Positions 1 through 6,999 of a DNA stretch of 10,351 bases are shown here, piece after piece. Location: contig NWUY0300012169.1 of the NCBI GenBank assembly GCA_004151065.3, positions 1 through 10,351 of the forward strand, read 5' to 3'. The position numbers were made by a program, and so were the translations under genes. Source of the DNA: Larix sibirica (Eukaryota > Streptophyta > Pinopsida > Pinales > Pinaceae). Every line of letters starts with the position of its first letter. The first letter of the stretch is position 1. The notes under the pieces are model-generated. The model worked only from the letters and a program-made list of their open reading frames with translations, ran no database searches and was not told where the DNA came from.

Positions 1-737
1 GCTTTCATATTTGTCCCACTGCCACAATTCAGCCTCAGCATAAAAAAGTGTGATTGGTTCAGATAAGTAACTCCACCTGCAACACAAATTCCATCTTTGG
101 CGACACCATCAAAAAGAGGATAGGACAATTAAACTGTGGAGTAAAGGAACCAATTCTTTTTATACTCATAGTCTCTTGTTCTCTGAAAATAGCTTGATAA
201 GAATATAAGATCTCACAAGTAGTTTTCTGCACACAAGGCTTCACATTTTCAAAAACAACCTTGTTCCTGGAGAACCATATAAACCACGAAATGATCACTA
301 GAAGCATAGAATGAATTCTGCATTCCCTAAACCAATTAAGAGTACAAGTATCAAAGTTCCCTTGTCCCCAAACCTGCATGATACCAAATGGTGTGCATAG
401 AAGCCTCCAAATCTCGCAAGAGAACTCACAAGTAACAAGAAGATGATTAGTGGTCTCGGCTTCATTATTGCACAAAAAACATCTGCTTGGGCCCTACCAT
501 CCCATTTTAACTAAGTTATCCCAAGTTTTCAACTTACCTTGTAAGGCAAACCAACATAAACATTTATATTTCAATGGCAACTTCCATCGCCATAGTCTTT
601 TGTACCACCACTGTTGCGGAAAAAAATGATTGCTTATTATGAGGGAATTGTACGCAGATTTCGTTGTGATTACTCCTAATCCAACATTGCCTGACCAAAT
701 AAGTTTATCCCTGCAGTATTTCACATCCCAATTTTAA
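1..737 (-). mobile_element. LINE ORF2 3' part: zf-RVT zinc-binding region plus start of RNase H (degenerate, runs off window)
   Basis: Read on the minus strand from about 737 down, this encodes the region after the reverse transcriptase in plant L1-type LINEs. From WDVKYCRDKLIW it passes through TTKSAY, LWRWKLPLKYKCLCW and KLKTWDNLVKMGW to a zinc knuckle, CFLCNNEAETTNHLLVTC (C-x2-C-x8-H-x4-C). A hydrophobic stretch with a WFIWFSRNKVVFEN motif follows. This order matches the zf-RVT family. At about 111-117 the frame shifts, and a second frame continues as FDGVAKDGICVAGGV and ends at the window edge near CGSGTNMKA. That is the start of a plant LINE RNase H (RVT_3 type) with its first catalytic Asp. 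Frame and identity are lost upstream of about 737 (TAA just above), so the copy is 5'-truncated or diverged there. It is dead because of an in-frame TAG at 494-496 and the frameshift. The remaining open stretches are two reading segments of one former protein, not separate genes. Confidence 0.88.
494..496 (-). other. Single in-frame premature stop (TAG) in the LINE zf-RVT region
   Basis: The codon after KMGW reads TAG on the minus strand, and the same frame continues with GPSRCFLC into the zinc knuckle. The open segments on the two sides (724-497 and 493-about 117) are in the same phase, so one substitution, for example from CAG, separates them. Confidence 0.85.
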
Positions 738-739
738 TT

Positions 740-1320
740 ATAATGTTACCTACTTTTTATGTCATAAAATCATAAAGCTTAAGTAAACCTTTTCTTAAGT
801 GGTAAATATTATTTAAATACGGTTTAGATTCAAATATAGTTGTCTACCACTATAAATTCTAGGCCAACTACTAATAGTACACAAATCAATACCTAGCACA
901 CAATCCATGACTCACCCTAGGGTTTCTATCTTAAAAACAACTATCCTTCCAAACACGCAATATCTTATTAAAGATTTCGCCCGAGTAGAAAAAATGTAAA
1001 ACTTATTTCATCATAAAATTTAACCCAAGTAAAACATTGGAATCTTCAAACAACCAAAGAGTCAAAGTAAAAAACCTTTTTTTCTTCAGACCAGCAAGGG
1101 ACCCACCGGAAGGGGCCTCACCCTGCTGCACCAATTAGAAGTAAAAAAACTATAAAAACCCTTAAAAGATAAAACACAAAGGAATGGGATGCGCTTTGAG
1201 GTGTTGCCCACTCCATCTCTTTTGTCCATAGTTTTGCTGGTAGTGATATTGACTGTACACCAGCCACTTCTCGTTTTTTGGTTGCATTACAATGTGCGCA
1301 GCGTAAAATAATACAAAAAT
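740..1320. other. Intergenic region upstream of the proline-rich gene; no gene recognised
   Basis: AT-rich non-coding DNA lies between the LINE remnant and the proximal promoter. Minus-strand open frames of 72-77 codons around 1118-1395 overlap each other and show no recognisable motif, so I treat them as chance. A class I TCP half-site, GGACCCAC, is at 1099-1106, and a W-box-like TTGACT is at 1249-1254. The region becomes less AT-rich after about 1090, consistent with promoter-proximal sequence for the plus-strand gene. Confidence 0.5.
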
Positions 1321-1321
1321 G

Positions 1322-1332
1322 GTGGGACCCAC
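1322..1332. promoter_or_regulatory. Perfect TCP-type palindrome GTGGGACCCAC
   Basis: The 11-bp site matches the class I TCP transcription-factor consensus GTGGGNCCCAC exactly and sits inside a 13-bp perfect palindrome (1321-1333). It lies about 225 bp upstream of the putative TATA box and 346 bp upstream of the ATG at 1678. TCP proteins act on genes of cell growth and proliferation, so a cell-wall target is plausible. Binding itself is inference. Confidence 0.5.
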
Positions 1333-1414
1333 CCACAGCACAGGCAACCGTCCTTCGCCTGACCGCTTATTCATTTCAGTAGACTTGACACGCAAACCCG
1401 TTTGGTTTTAGTTG

Positions 1415-1422
1415 ACACGTGG
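1415..1422. promoter_or_regulatory. G-box / ABRE-like element ACACGTGG
   Basis: An ACACGTGG sequence with a CACGTG core lies about 130 bp upstream of the TATA box. It matches the bZIP/bHLH G-box and the ABA-responsive element core. TTGAC W-box cores lie beside it at 1385-1389 and 1412-1416. The position suits a proximal promoter, but function is inferred from the motif only. Confidence 0.45.
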
Positions 1423-1544
1423 AGATTCCCATTTACCGACAGCTAAAATTGGAAACACCCGAGCGTTATATTTTATCAGATATTCCACGCCAGAAAACGC
1501 CTCTAAGTTTAGTTACGGTACTATCTATCGGCGATGATTCTAGA

Positions 1545-1553
1545 TTTATATAG
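1545..1553 (+). promoter_or_regulatory. Putative TATA box TTTATATAG
   Basis: TTTATATAG lies about 125-130 bp upstream of the chosen ATG (1678). Transcription would be expected to start near 1575-1585, giving a 5' leader of about 100 nt. It is the best TATA-like string in the less AT-rich stretch ahead of the gene. Confidence 0.5.
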
Positions 1554-1580
1554 TATCGAGATGCGGTAACCTCGTCGTTT

Positions 1581-1639
1581 ATGCTTCGATGTCAGGCAGG
1601 AAAGCTGCAGAAGACGCGCTGAAGGTCTGCAACAACTGA
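1581..1639 (+). promoter_or_regulatory. Two overlapping upstream ORFs in the 5' leader
   Basis: An ATG at 1581 opens a 13-codon uORF ending in TGA at 1620-1622. A second ATG at 1589, in another frame, opens a 16-codon uORF ending in TGA at 1637-1639, 38 nt before the main ATG. If transcription starts near 1580, both or only the second would be in the leader. They could reduce translation of the main ORF. A third ATG at 1561 is followed by a stop after one codon and is probably upstream of the transcript. Confidence 0.35.
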
Positions 1640-1677
1640 GAATGCTGAGCTGCTCCGTTCACGGGATGATCGCAATC

Positions 1678-2118
1678 ATGGCGTCGCGCCGGCGCCTCTT
1701 TTTGCTGCTTCTGGTGGTGGGATTTGTTGGAGAGTGTCTGGGAAACGACCTGCTTCCTTCTGCGCCGCCGCCTGTGCTGTGCACGGCGTGCTCGACCTGC
1801 CTCAATCCCTGCGGCGGCGGTGCTGCTCCTCCTCCTCCAGTCCTGCCTCCGCCTCCAGTCCTGCCTCCGCCTCCGCCGCCGCGGCCTCCTGCATGTCCGC
1901 CGCCGCCACTGCCTCCTCCGCCGCCCGCCACTGCCGGCAATTGTCCTCCTCCGCCTGGAAATGGAAACGGAGGCCCTCCTGCTCCCTACCATTATATCTA
2001 CGGTGGACAGAATCCTTACACCTATTACAGTCATGCCTCCCCTCCGCCGCCTCTTCGGCTCGATCTCTTGATTTCGTTGCCACTGATTTACTGGGTTTTA
2101 CTGAATTTCCTGCCATGA
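1678..2118 (+). CDS. Secreted proline-rich, extensin-like (hydroxyproline-rich glycoprotein) cell-wall protein
   Basis: This intronless ORF encodes 146 residues. Residues 1-22 form a clear signal peptide: basic MASRRR, hydrophobic LFLLLLVVGFVG, and a likely cut after CLG before NDLL. A short cysteine cluster follows (C35, C38, C41, C45; C-x2-C-x2-C-x3-C), then a proline-rich tract at about 51-93 with PPVLPP repeats and further cysteines at 73 and 89. A Tyr-rich stretch comes next, with YHYIY (104-108) and YTYY (114-117); Y-x-Y is the extensin cross-linking motif. One SPPPP glycomotif is at 121-125, and the tail (126-146) is hydrophobic and could be a GPI-anchor signal. The design matches small plant wall hydroxyproline-rich proteins. 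ATG 1678 is preferred because it has A at -3 and G at +4 and puts the signal peptide at the N-terminus. In-frame ATGs at 1642 and 1666 would add 12 or 4 residues. The ORF is GC-rich in an AT-rich window, which creates long spurious antisense frames. Confidence 0.8.
   Translation: MASRRRLFLLLLVVGFVGECLGNDLLPSAPPPVLCTACSTCLNPCGGGAAPPPPVLPPPPVLPPPPPPRPPACPPPPLPPPPPATAGNCPPPPGNGNGGPPAPYHYIYGGQNPYTYYSHASPPPPLRLDLLISLPLIYWVLLNFLP
1834..1869 (+). repeat. Perfect 18-bp tandem duplication inside the proline tract
   Basis: CCTCCAGTCCTGCCTCCG occurs twice head to tail (1834-1851, 1852-1869). In frame it adds six residues of the PPVLPP type without disturbing the protein. Such repeats let extensin-like tracts change length by slippage. 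Confidence 0.9.
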
Positions 2119-2184
2119 GATCTCACCTCCTGCTTTTAATTTAGTTCCCATGAGATCTCAGCTCCTGCTTTTAATTTTTTAGTT
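2113..2184 (+). repeat. 35-bp tandem duplication beginning at the stop codon
   Basis: Unit one (2113-2147) and unit two (2148-2184) both begin CCATGAGATCTCA and continue with CTCCTGCTTTTAATTT, differing by one substitution and a small T-run insertion. The first unit contains the last proline codon and the TGA stop of the gene. Each unit carries the perfect palindrome TGAGATCTCA (2116-2125, 2151-2160), and the stop codon is its first three bases. Confidence 0.85.
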
Positions 2185-2276
2185 ACTTGGTACCCTTAAT
2201 CAGGACGGCGACTCAGGATCAACAAATATGACTCTGCGATCTGTACAGGCCATGACCATTCGCTCCAGTCTGAAAA

Positions 2277-2282
2277 AATAAA
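2277..2282 (+). terminator. Canonical poly(A) signal AATAAA for the proline-rich gene
   Basis: AATAAA lies 159 nt after the stop codon, in AT-rich sequence. It would give a 3' UTR of about 180-190 nt. It is the first canonical hexamer after the stop. Plant signals are often degenerate, so the real cleavage site may differ. Confidence 0.5.
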
Positions 2283-2680
2283 AGCAAAAAATAAGTTATG
2301 GGCTTCCGTCCAGGCTGCCATTGGACTGGATTTCAGGGTTGTATCAGTATGTATGTATTTTCCAGAATTGTTAAGTTCGCATCCTAAATGTAGGGTATGA
2401 TTTCCTTGATAATACAAGGCTTACATGCTAAAATTATAATGTGTTTTATCTGCCTCGGCTGCTGTAAATTTGTTTGACCATGTGTATTTTATTTTATTTT
2501 TAATTTAATTTTAATTTATTTTAGCTAATTTATTACAAATATGGGTATACTACACACCATGGTAAAACATAAAATTTATTTTTTATAATAATGTCTACTG
2601 GCAAAGATAGGCGGTGGAATGAGATCAGATCAATTATTAATATAAAATAACTTAATTTATTTTATATATTGTCTACATAT
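2283..2680. other. AT-rich intergenic stretch; no gene recognised
   Basis: No supported coding sequence was found. An antisense open frame at 2196-2417 overlaps the 3' UTR and has no recognisable motif. A low-complexity block of A/T with ATTTT and TTAAT runs is at about 2486-2523. Confidence 0.5.
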
Positions 2681-2684
2681 GTGA

Positions 2685-2987
2685 AAATAGAGAAGTTAAA
2701 TTTTATTTTATATATTAATGTTTAAAATAAGTGTTAAATGTATTTTGTATAATGTCTGCAGGTGTGCAAAATAGGCTGTGGAAATAGAGAAGATAAATTC
2801 TATTTTATATATTAATGTTTACATGTGACCAAAGATAAGCATTGGAATTAGAGAAAGAAATAGAGAAGTTAAATTTTATTTTATATATTAATGTTTAAAA
2901 TAAGTATTAAATTTATTTTGTATAATGTCTGCACGTGTGCAGTGGAAATAGAGAAGATAAGTTTTATTTTATATATTAATGTACATG
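2685..2987 (+). repeat. AT-rich repeat block: four copies of a 36-bp module in two alternating variants
   Basis: A module of the form AAATAGAGAAGNTAA followed by TTTTATTTTATATATTAATG begins at 2685, 2782, 2858 and 2946. Copies 1 and 3 read GTTAAATTTT, while copies 2 and 4 read GATAAATTCT or GATAAGTTTT. The higher-order unit is thus a pair of about 130-140 bp (2685-2825 and 2858-2987), with a TAATGTCTGCANGTGTGCA linker inside each pair. The second pair lacks about 9 bp of the linker. Non-coding. Confidence 0.75.
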
Positions 2988-2996
2988 AGAATTTGA

Positions 2997-3046
2997 GAAA
3001 GCTAAATTGATAAACATTGGAATTAGAGAAAGCTAAATTGATACTT
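2997..3046 (+). repeat. Short direct repeat next to the AT-rich block
   Basis: GAGAAAGCTAAATTGATA occurs twice about 31 bp apart, separated by AACATTGGAATTA. A related ATTGGAATTAGAGAAAG also occurs near 2840 between the two larger units, so this is the ragged end of the same repeat. Confidence 0.6.
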
Positions 3047-3059
3047 CATGCAATGGGAG

Positions 3060-3470
3060 TGGGATTTTGGGGAAAGATGTTCAGTTTTCATAGTGAAAGT
3101 ATCGGTTCACTTCTCATATTGTCAAACCTGAGACAGATTTGAGAGGGAAGTTTTCCATTTTCATAAATGAAATATGAAAGTTTGTAGGGTTATCTATGGT
3201 GGATTGAAAAATGCTGTTTTTATTTTTGTTCGATAAATTTGTAATAAGAGTATTTTAAATTGTGGAGGAGTAAGAGGTTAAATGGTTGGAAGGTAAGTTT
3301 TGCACTAATGTAAAATGGGTAGGAGCTTTTATTTGGACATCTCTACTTTAGGTAGAGGTTTGAATGAATCTTTAATGAGATATTGGCATGCTGAGAAGGC
3401 TAGAAGAGTAGTTGACCCCTAGGATAGAGATTCTACCTTGGTATGCCTGAAGATGTCTCAATCCTTGCTA
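3060..3470. other. AT-rich intergenic DNA; nothing recognised
   Basis: No open frame longer than a few dozen codons, no RNA gene and no clear repeat were found here. Confidence 0.5.
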
Positions 3471-3471
3471 A

Positions 3472-3517
3472 GTCACAAGTTATTTGTATATTTGGTCACA
3501 AGTTGTTGGCATATTTG
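3472..3517 (+). repeat. 23-bp tandem duplication
   Basis: GTCACAAGTTATTTGTATATTTG (3472-3494) is followed directly by a copy with three to four substitutions (3495-3517). No coding context. Confidence 0.75.
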
Positions 3518-3561
3518 GTTTGCTAGCTCTCAGATATACTCTTGGTTTATAGTGGCAACCA

Positions 3562-3690
3562 ATCAAATTTGAATATGAGCCTCTCTTAGGTAATCTCTGC
3601 TAGTTACCAATTCACATGGTTAAAAAATAACGACAGTTACTCGGATTTAAACTTGGATCTTTCCTAGATAATCACCAATGACCAATTTTC
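3562..3690 (-). repeat. Diverged pair of tRNA-like units (possible SINE remnant)
   Basis: On the minus strand two segments about 78 bp apart share one pattern: TTGGT, then GATTATCTAGGAAAGATCC or GATTACCTAAGAGAGGCTC, then a pol III B-box-like string (AAGTTTAAATCC or TATTCAAATTTG). The B-box consensus is GGTTCRANNCC, and both copies look like decayed versions of it. The TGGTCATTGGTGATTA stretch before the first resembles an A-box head. This suggests an old tRNA-derived repeat present as a dimer. No tail or target-site duplication was found, so the class is uncertain. Confidence 0.35.
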
Positions 3691-3719
3691 CTAGATCTAA
3701 AAATAAAATAAAAATACCT

Positions 3720-4700
3720 TGAATCAATGTGGGAAGTTTTAGGAGGTTAATGTCTCTTTTCCTCTTGTTAAAGATGTTAGTGATAAAGAGTATCCTCAAT
3801 TGATAACTGTGGGAAGATGTGGAACAGAGTCTTCAGTGGACTATAATGAAGGCATTCCTTTTCGTTCAGGAAATTAGCTTCTCCCCTTCTTGTTTGAAAA
3901 TTAGTGATAAGAGTACCATCAATCTACCAAGGTTTTTAGAAGAGCCGGGAAGATTTGGGAGGTTAAAATCTCTCTCCCTCTTGTTTGAGAAATTAGTGAT
4001 AAAGAGCACCTTCAATGTATCAATGTGGGAAGATATGGAGTAAAGGGTCTTAGGAAAACCATGATGAATTGGAAAAGGCATTGCTTTTTGCTTGGGAGAT
4101 TAGGTCTCTCTCTTGTTTGAGAAATTAGAGATAAGAGTACCCTCAATTTATTAATGTAGGAGGATATGGAACAAAGAGTCTTAAGAGGACAATGATGAAT
4201 TGGTAAAATCGTTACTTTTGTTAGGAGGTTCAAATCTATATCTATCTCGCTTTTGTTTGAGAAATTGGGGATAAGAGTACTCTAAATGTATTATAAGAAT
4301 AAATTGTGAATCTATTAATGTAGGAAGATTTTGGAGGTTAAAGTCTCTCTTCTTCTTGTTTGAGAAAGTAGTGATAAGAGTACCCTCAATCCGCTTATGT
4401 AGGAAGATATGGAGCAAAGTGTCTGGGGGGGACATGATGAATTGGTGAAAGCATTGTGTTTGCTTAGGGGGGTTCAAATCTCTCTCCCTTGAGTTTGAGA
4501 AATTGGGGTAAGAGTATCAATGTGGGAGGATATGGAGCGAAGGGTCTTTAGATGGGCCATGGGGAATTGGTAAAGGAATTGCTCTTGTTTTGGAGGTTCA
4601 AATCAGTCAACCTCTTTTTTGAGAAATTAGTGATAAGGTTTTCTTGAAGCTATCAGTGTGGTAGGATATGGAGAAAAAGGTCTTAAGATGTACATTAGAG
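3720..4700 (+). repeat. Degenerate tandem array of long (~125-140 bp) and short (~95-105 bp) units
   Basis: The anchor GATAAGAGTA (or a close variant) recurs at about 3782, 3905, 3998, 4129, 4270, 4373, 4508 and 4632. Long units read GTGGGAAGATATGGAG, AAGGGTCTTAAGA, ATGATGAATTGGTAAAG, GAGGTTCAAATCTCTC, CTTGTTTGAGAAATTAGTG and then the anchor. Short units, starting near 3728, 3945 and 4324, join GGGAAGATTTTGG directly to GAGGTTAAA and lack about 40-60 bp of the middle. The order reads S-L-S-L-L-S-L-L and a partial L. Minus-strand open frames in the array repeat the same peptide pieces because the DNA repeats. I see no protein family in them, so the array is probably non-coding. Confidence 0.75.
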
Positions 4701-5160
4701 AGCCTCTAAAGACTTGGGTAAATGAGGACATATGAAGACTTAGTTACATGAGATAAATGAAATGTGGCGATTTCAATCCATTCAATGTTGATGGGAGCAA
4801 AGGTAGATTTGTGTTATAGGGACTGTATGGAAATATATTATCAACCTCTTGAGATAATTAATGAAGTTTAGATTATACTATTTAGGGACTCTAAGGCAAC
4901 ACAAATCAACCTCTTGAGATAGTTTGAGTCTATTCAACCATCTTGGAGGCACAAGTAAAATTAGTTGTGGACTTCAGCATAATCTTTAAAGGTTCTTTTA
5001 GATATGTCCATGTTGCATATAGGTAGTTCTTGTTGATCTCATAGATGCCTTTGATAATTTCTTTCTTGGTGAGATAAGAAGTAGTAATTGAATGCCAAGG
5101 GGTCTCCAATATTAATATCCCATTGCAAAATAGTAGAAACCATTACATATCAACTACATC
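4700..5160. other. Intergenic stretch, possibly the decayed 3' end of the second LINE
   Basis: A minus-strand frame in about 4960-5100 stays open for some 45 codons but shows no motif I can place. It would lie directly downstream of the LINE ORF2 remnant. I found no poly(A) tail or target-site duplication marking the element's 3' end. Confidence 0.35.
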
Positions 5161-5207
5161 TACACCCTTGTCTAACTAATTGTAGCAAGGCATCTTCTGC
5201 AACCTTT

Positions 5208-5417
5208 CTACCATGCTACATTGAGAATTGGACGACTAAATAGGGGTATCTCATGTGATCTTGGAACTAAGTTATTTGTAACATATTTAGAGTATTGAAG
5301 ATGATTGAAGTGAAAAGAAGATATCCCAAATTCAATTAGGATGGTAGTGTGTAGAAATATTCTCTTCATGTGAATATGATTTGAGAGTACAGTTGGTAAG
5401 AGCTCTTTCAATGTCAC
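5208..5417 (-). pseudogene. LINE ORF2 fragment downstream of the reverse transcriptase
   Basis: This 69-residue open stretch lacks a convincing start and is part of the LINE above. It runs from the end of array copy 1 (VLSNHIHMKRI) into single-copy sequence (HTTILIEFGISSFHF), then to a stretch ending in NVAW and a stop. In related LINEs the corresponding region follows the YGxEVWG motif, so the array has not scrambled the order here. Confidence 0.65.
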
Positions 5418-6745
5418 TATAACATGTCTTATTTGTCTGAAATATGGACCCCAAACTACACACCCATAAGAAAGTAAAAAAGATAACTAGTTTGTGAAAG
5501 TGAAAAATCTTGGCATAAACGTCATCAAACTAGAGTTAGAAACATTGTGTATGGATTGTTAATGCTACATAACCTTTACTAATTCTTGCTTATATTGTAT
5601 GGACCATGGTCAAAGATGGTCCAAAATATGATTTGAATTCTCTTCATGTGAATATGATTTGAGAGTACATTGGTAAGAAATCTTTCAATGTGAATATAAC
5701 ATGTCTTGTTTGTCTCAAATACAGACTCCAAGCTTCGCATCCATAATAAGGAAAAAGGTAACTAGTTTGTGAAAGAGAAAATTCTTTGCATAAATGTCAT
5801 CCAACTAGAGTTAGAAACACGGTTTAGGGATGCTAATGCTACATATGCTACTTAACTTTACTAAGACTTACTTCTATTGTGTGGATGATGGTCAAAGATG
5901 GTCCAAAAATATGATTTGAATTCTCTTCACGTGAATATGATTTGAGAGTACATTGGTAAGAACTATTTCAACGTGATTATAACATGTCTTATTGGTCTCA
6001 AATACGGACCCCAAACTTCACATCCATAAGAAAGTAAAAACGTAACTAGTTTGTAAAAGAGAAAAATCTTGGCATAATGTCATCAAACTATAGTTAGAAA
6101 CACTCTCTAGTGATGCTAATGCTACATAACCTTTACTAAGAATTGCTTATATTGTATGGACCATGGTCAAAGATGCTCCAAAAATATGATTTGAATTCTT
6201 TTCATGTGAATATGATTTGAGAGTACATTGCCGGGAACTCTTTCAATGTGACTATAACATGTCTTATTTATCTTAAATACAAACCCCAAAACTTCACATC
6301 CATAAGAAAGCAAAAAGGTAACTAGTTTGTGAAAGAGAAAATTTTTGGCATAAATATGATCAAACTAGAGTTAAAAACACTCTCTAGGGATGTTAATGCT
6401 ACATAACCTTTGCTAAGACTTGCTTCTATTGTATGGACCATGGTTAAATATGGTCCAAAATTATGATTTGAATTCTCTTCATGTGAATAATATTTGAGAG
6501 TACATTGGTAAGAACTCTTTCAATGTAACTATAATCTGTTTTATTTGTATCAAATAAGGACCCCAAACTTCACATCCATAAGAAAGTAAAGAGGTAACTA
6601 GTCTGTGAAAGAGAGAAATCTTGGCATAAATCTCACCAAACTAGAGTTAAAATCATTCTCTATAAGGATGTTAATGCTACATAAACTATAATAAGATTTG
6701 CTTATATTGTATGGACTAAGATCAAACATTATCCAAAAATAGCAT
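5357..6745 (-). repeat. Five tandem copies of a ~278-bp segment of LINE ORF2
   Basis: Units begin (plus strand) at about 5357, 5635, 5918, 6193 and 6470, giving lengths of 278, 283, 275, 277 and about 276 bp. Four of the five start with GAATTC; the first has a variant. Each unit, read on the minus strand, spans from a KGYVALASLE-like stretch through YGCEVWGPYL to NHIHMKRI. The motif is YGCVVWGPYF in copy 1, YGCEAWSLYL in copy 2, YGCEVWGPYL in copy 3, frameshifted after YGCEV in copy 4, and YGCEVWGPYL in copy 5. Flanking single-copy LINE sequence continues correctly on both sides. The array therefore arose by duplication inside an existing element. Confidence 0.9.
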
Positions 6746-6894
6746 GTCCGAGTAAGTTTAAGATACTACTACTACCCATTGTCCTCTCTAATTCATATTG
6801 ATTGTGGATGCTATTTTTTTTTTGGATATGTTGAATGCCATAGTATTTAAATTTCTAAATTAACTTCTAGACCATGCTTATCAATACATAAAGT

Positions 6895-6988
6895 AGAATC
6901 TAAAGTTTTTTTTTCTTCGGAAAAGAGCGTAATTTTATTATTGAAAATAAAATTACATTCTGCATAATACAAAGCAGAATCTAAAGTT
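6895..6988 (-). mobile_element. Small poly(A)-tailed retro-insertion with 13-bp target-site duplications
   Basis: The 13-bp string AGAATCTAAAGTT occurs at 6895-6907 and again at 6976-6988, flanking a 68-bp insert (6908-6975). On the minus strand the insert starts GCTTTGTATTATGCAG, contains AATAATAAAATTACGCTC and CTTTTCCGAAG, and ends in a run of A directly against the duplication. With one mismatch the duplication could extend to 18 bp. Direct repeats plus a terminal poly(A) are the marks of target-primed reverse transcription. The body resembles the 3' end of a plant LINE, so this is probably an extremely 5'-truncated LINE copy. It splits the older LINE between YGDD and GLEVNL. Confidence 0.8.
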
Positions 6989-6999
6989 ATGTTTTGAGG

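Noticed and set aside
1118-1395. Two overlapping minus-strand frames of 72 and 77 codons
   Set aside because: They overlap in different frames, lack motifs and lie in the promoter region of the plus-strand gene.
1579-2116. Long Arg-, Gly- or Ser-rich open frames on both strands over the proline-rich gene
   Set aside because: They are shadows of the GC-rich, CCN-repeating coding sequence. The plus frame at 1678 alone gives a signal peptide and a known protein design.
3819-4477. Several open frames within the long/short unit array
   Set aside because: They repeat the same peptide pieces because the DNA repeats; frames change between units and no family is recognised.
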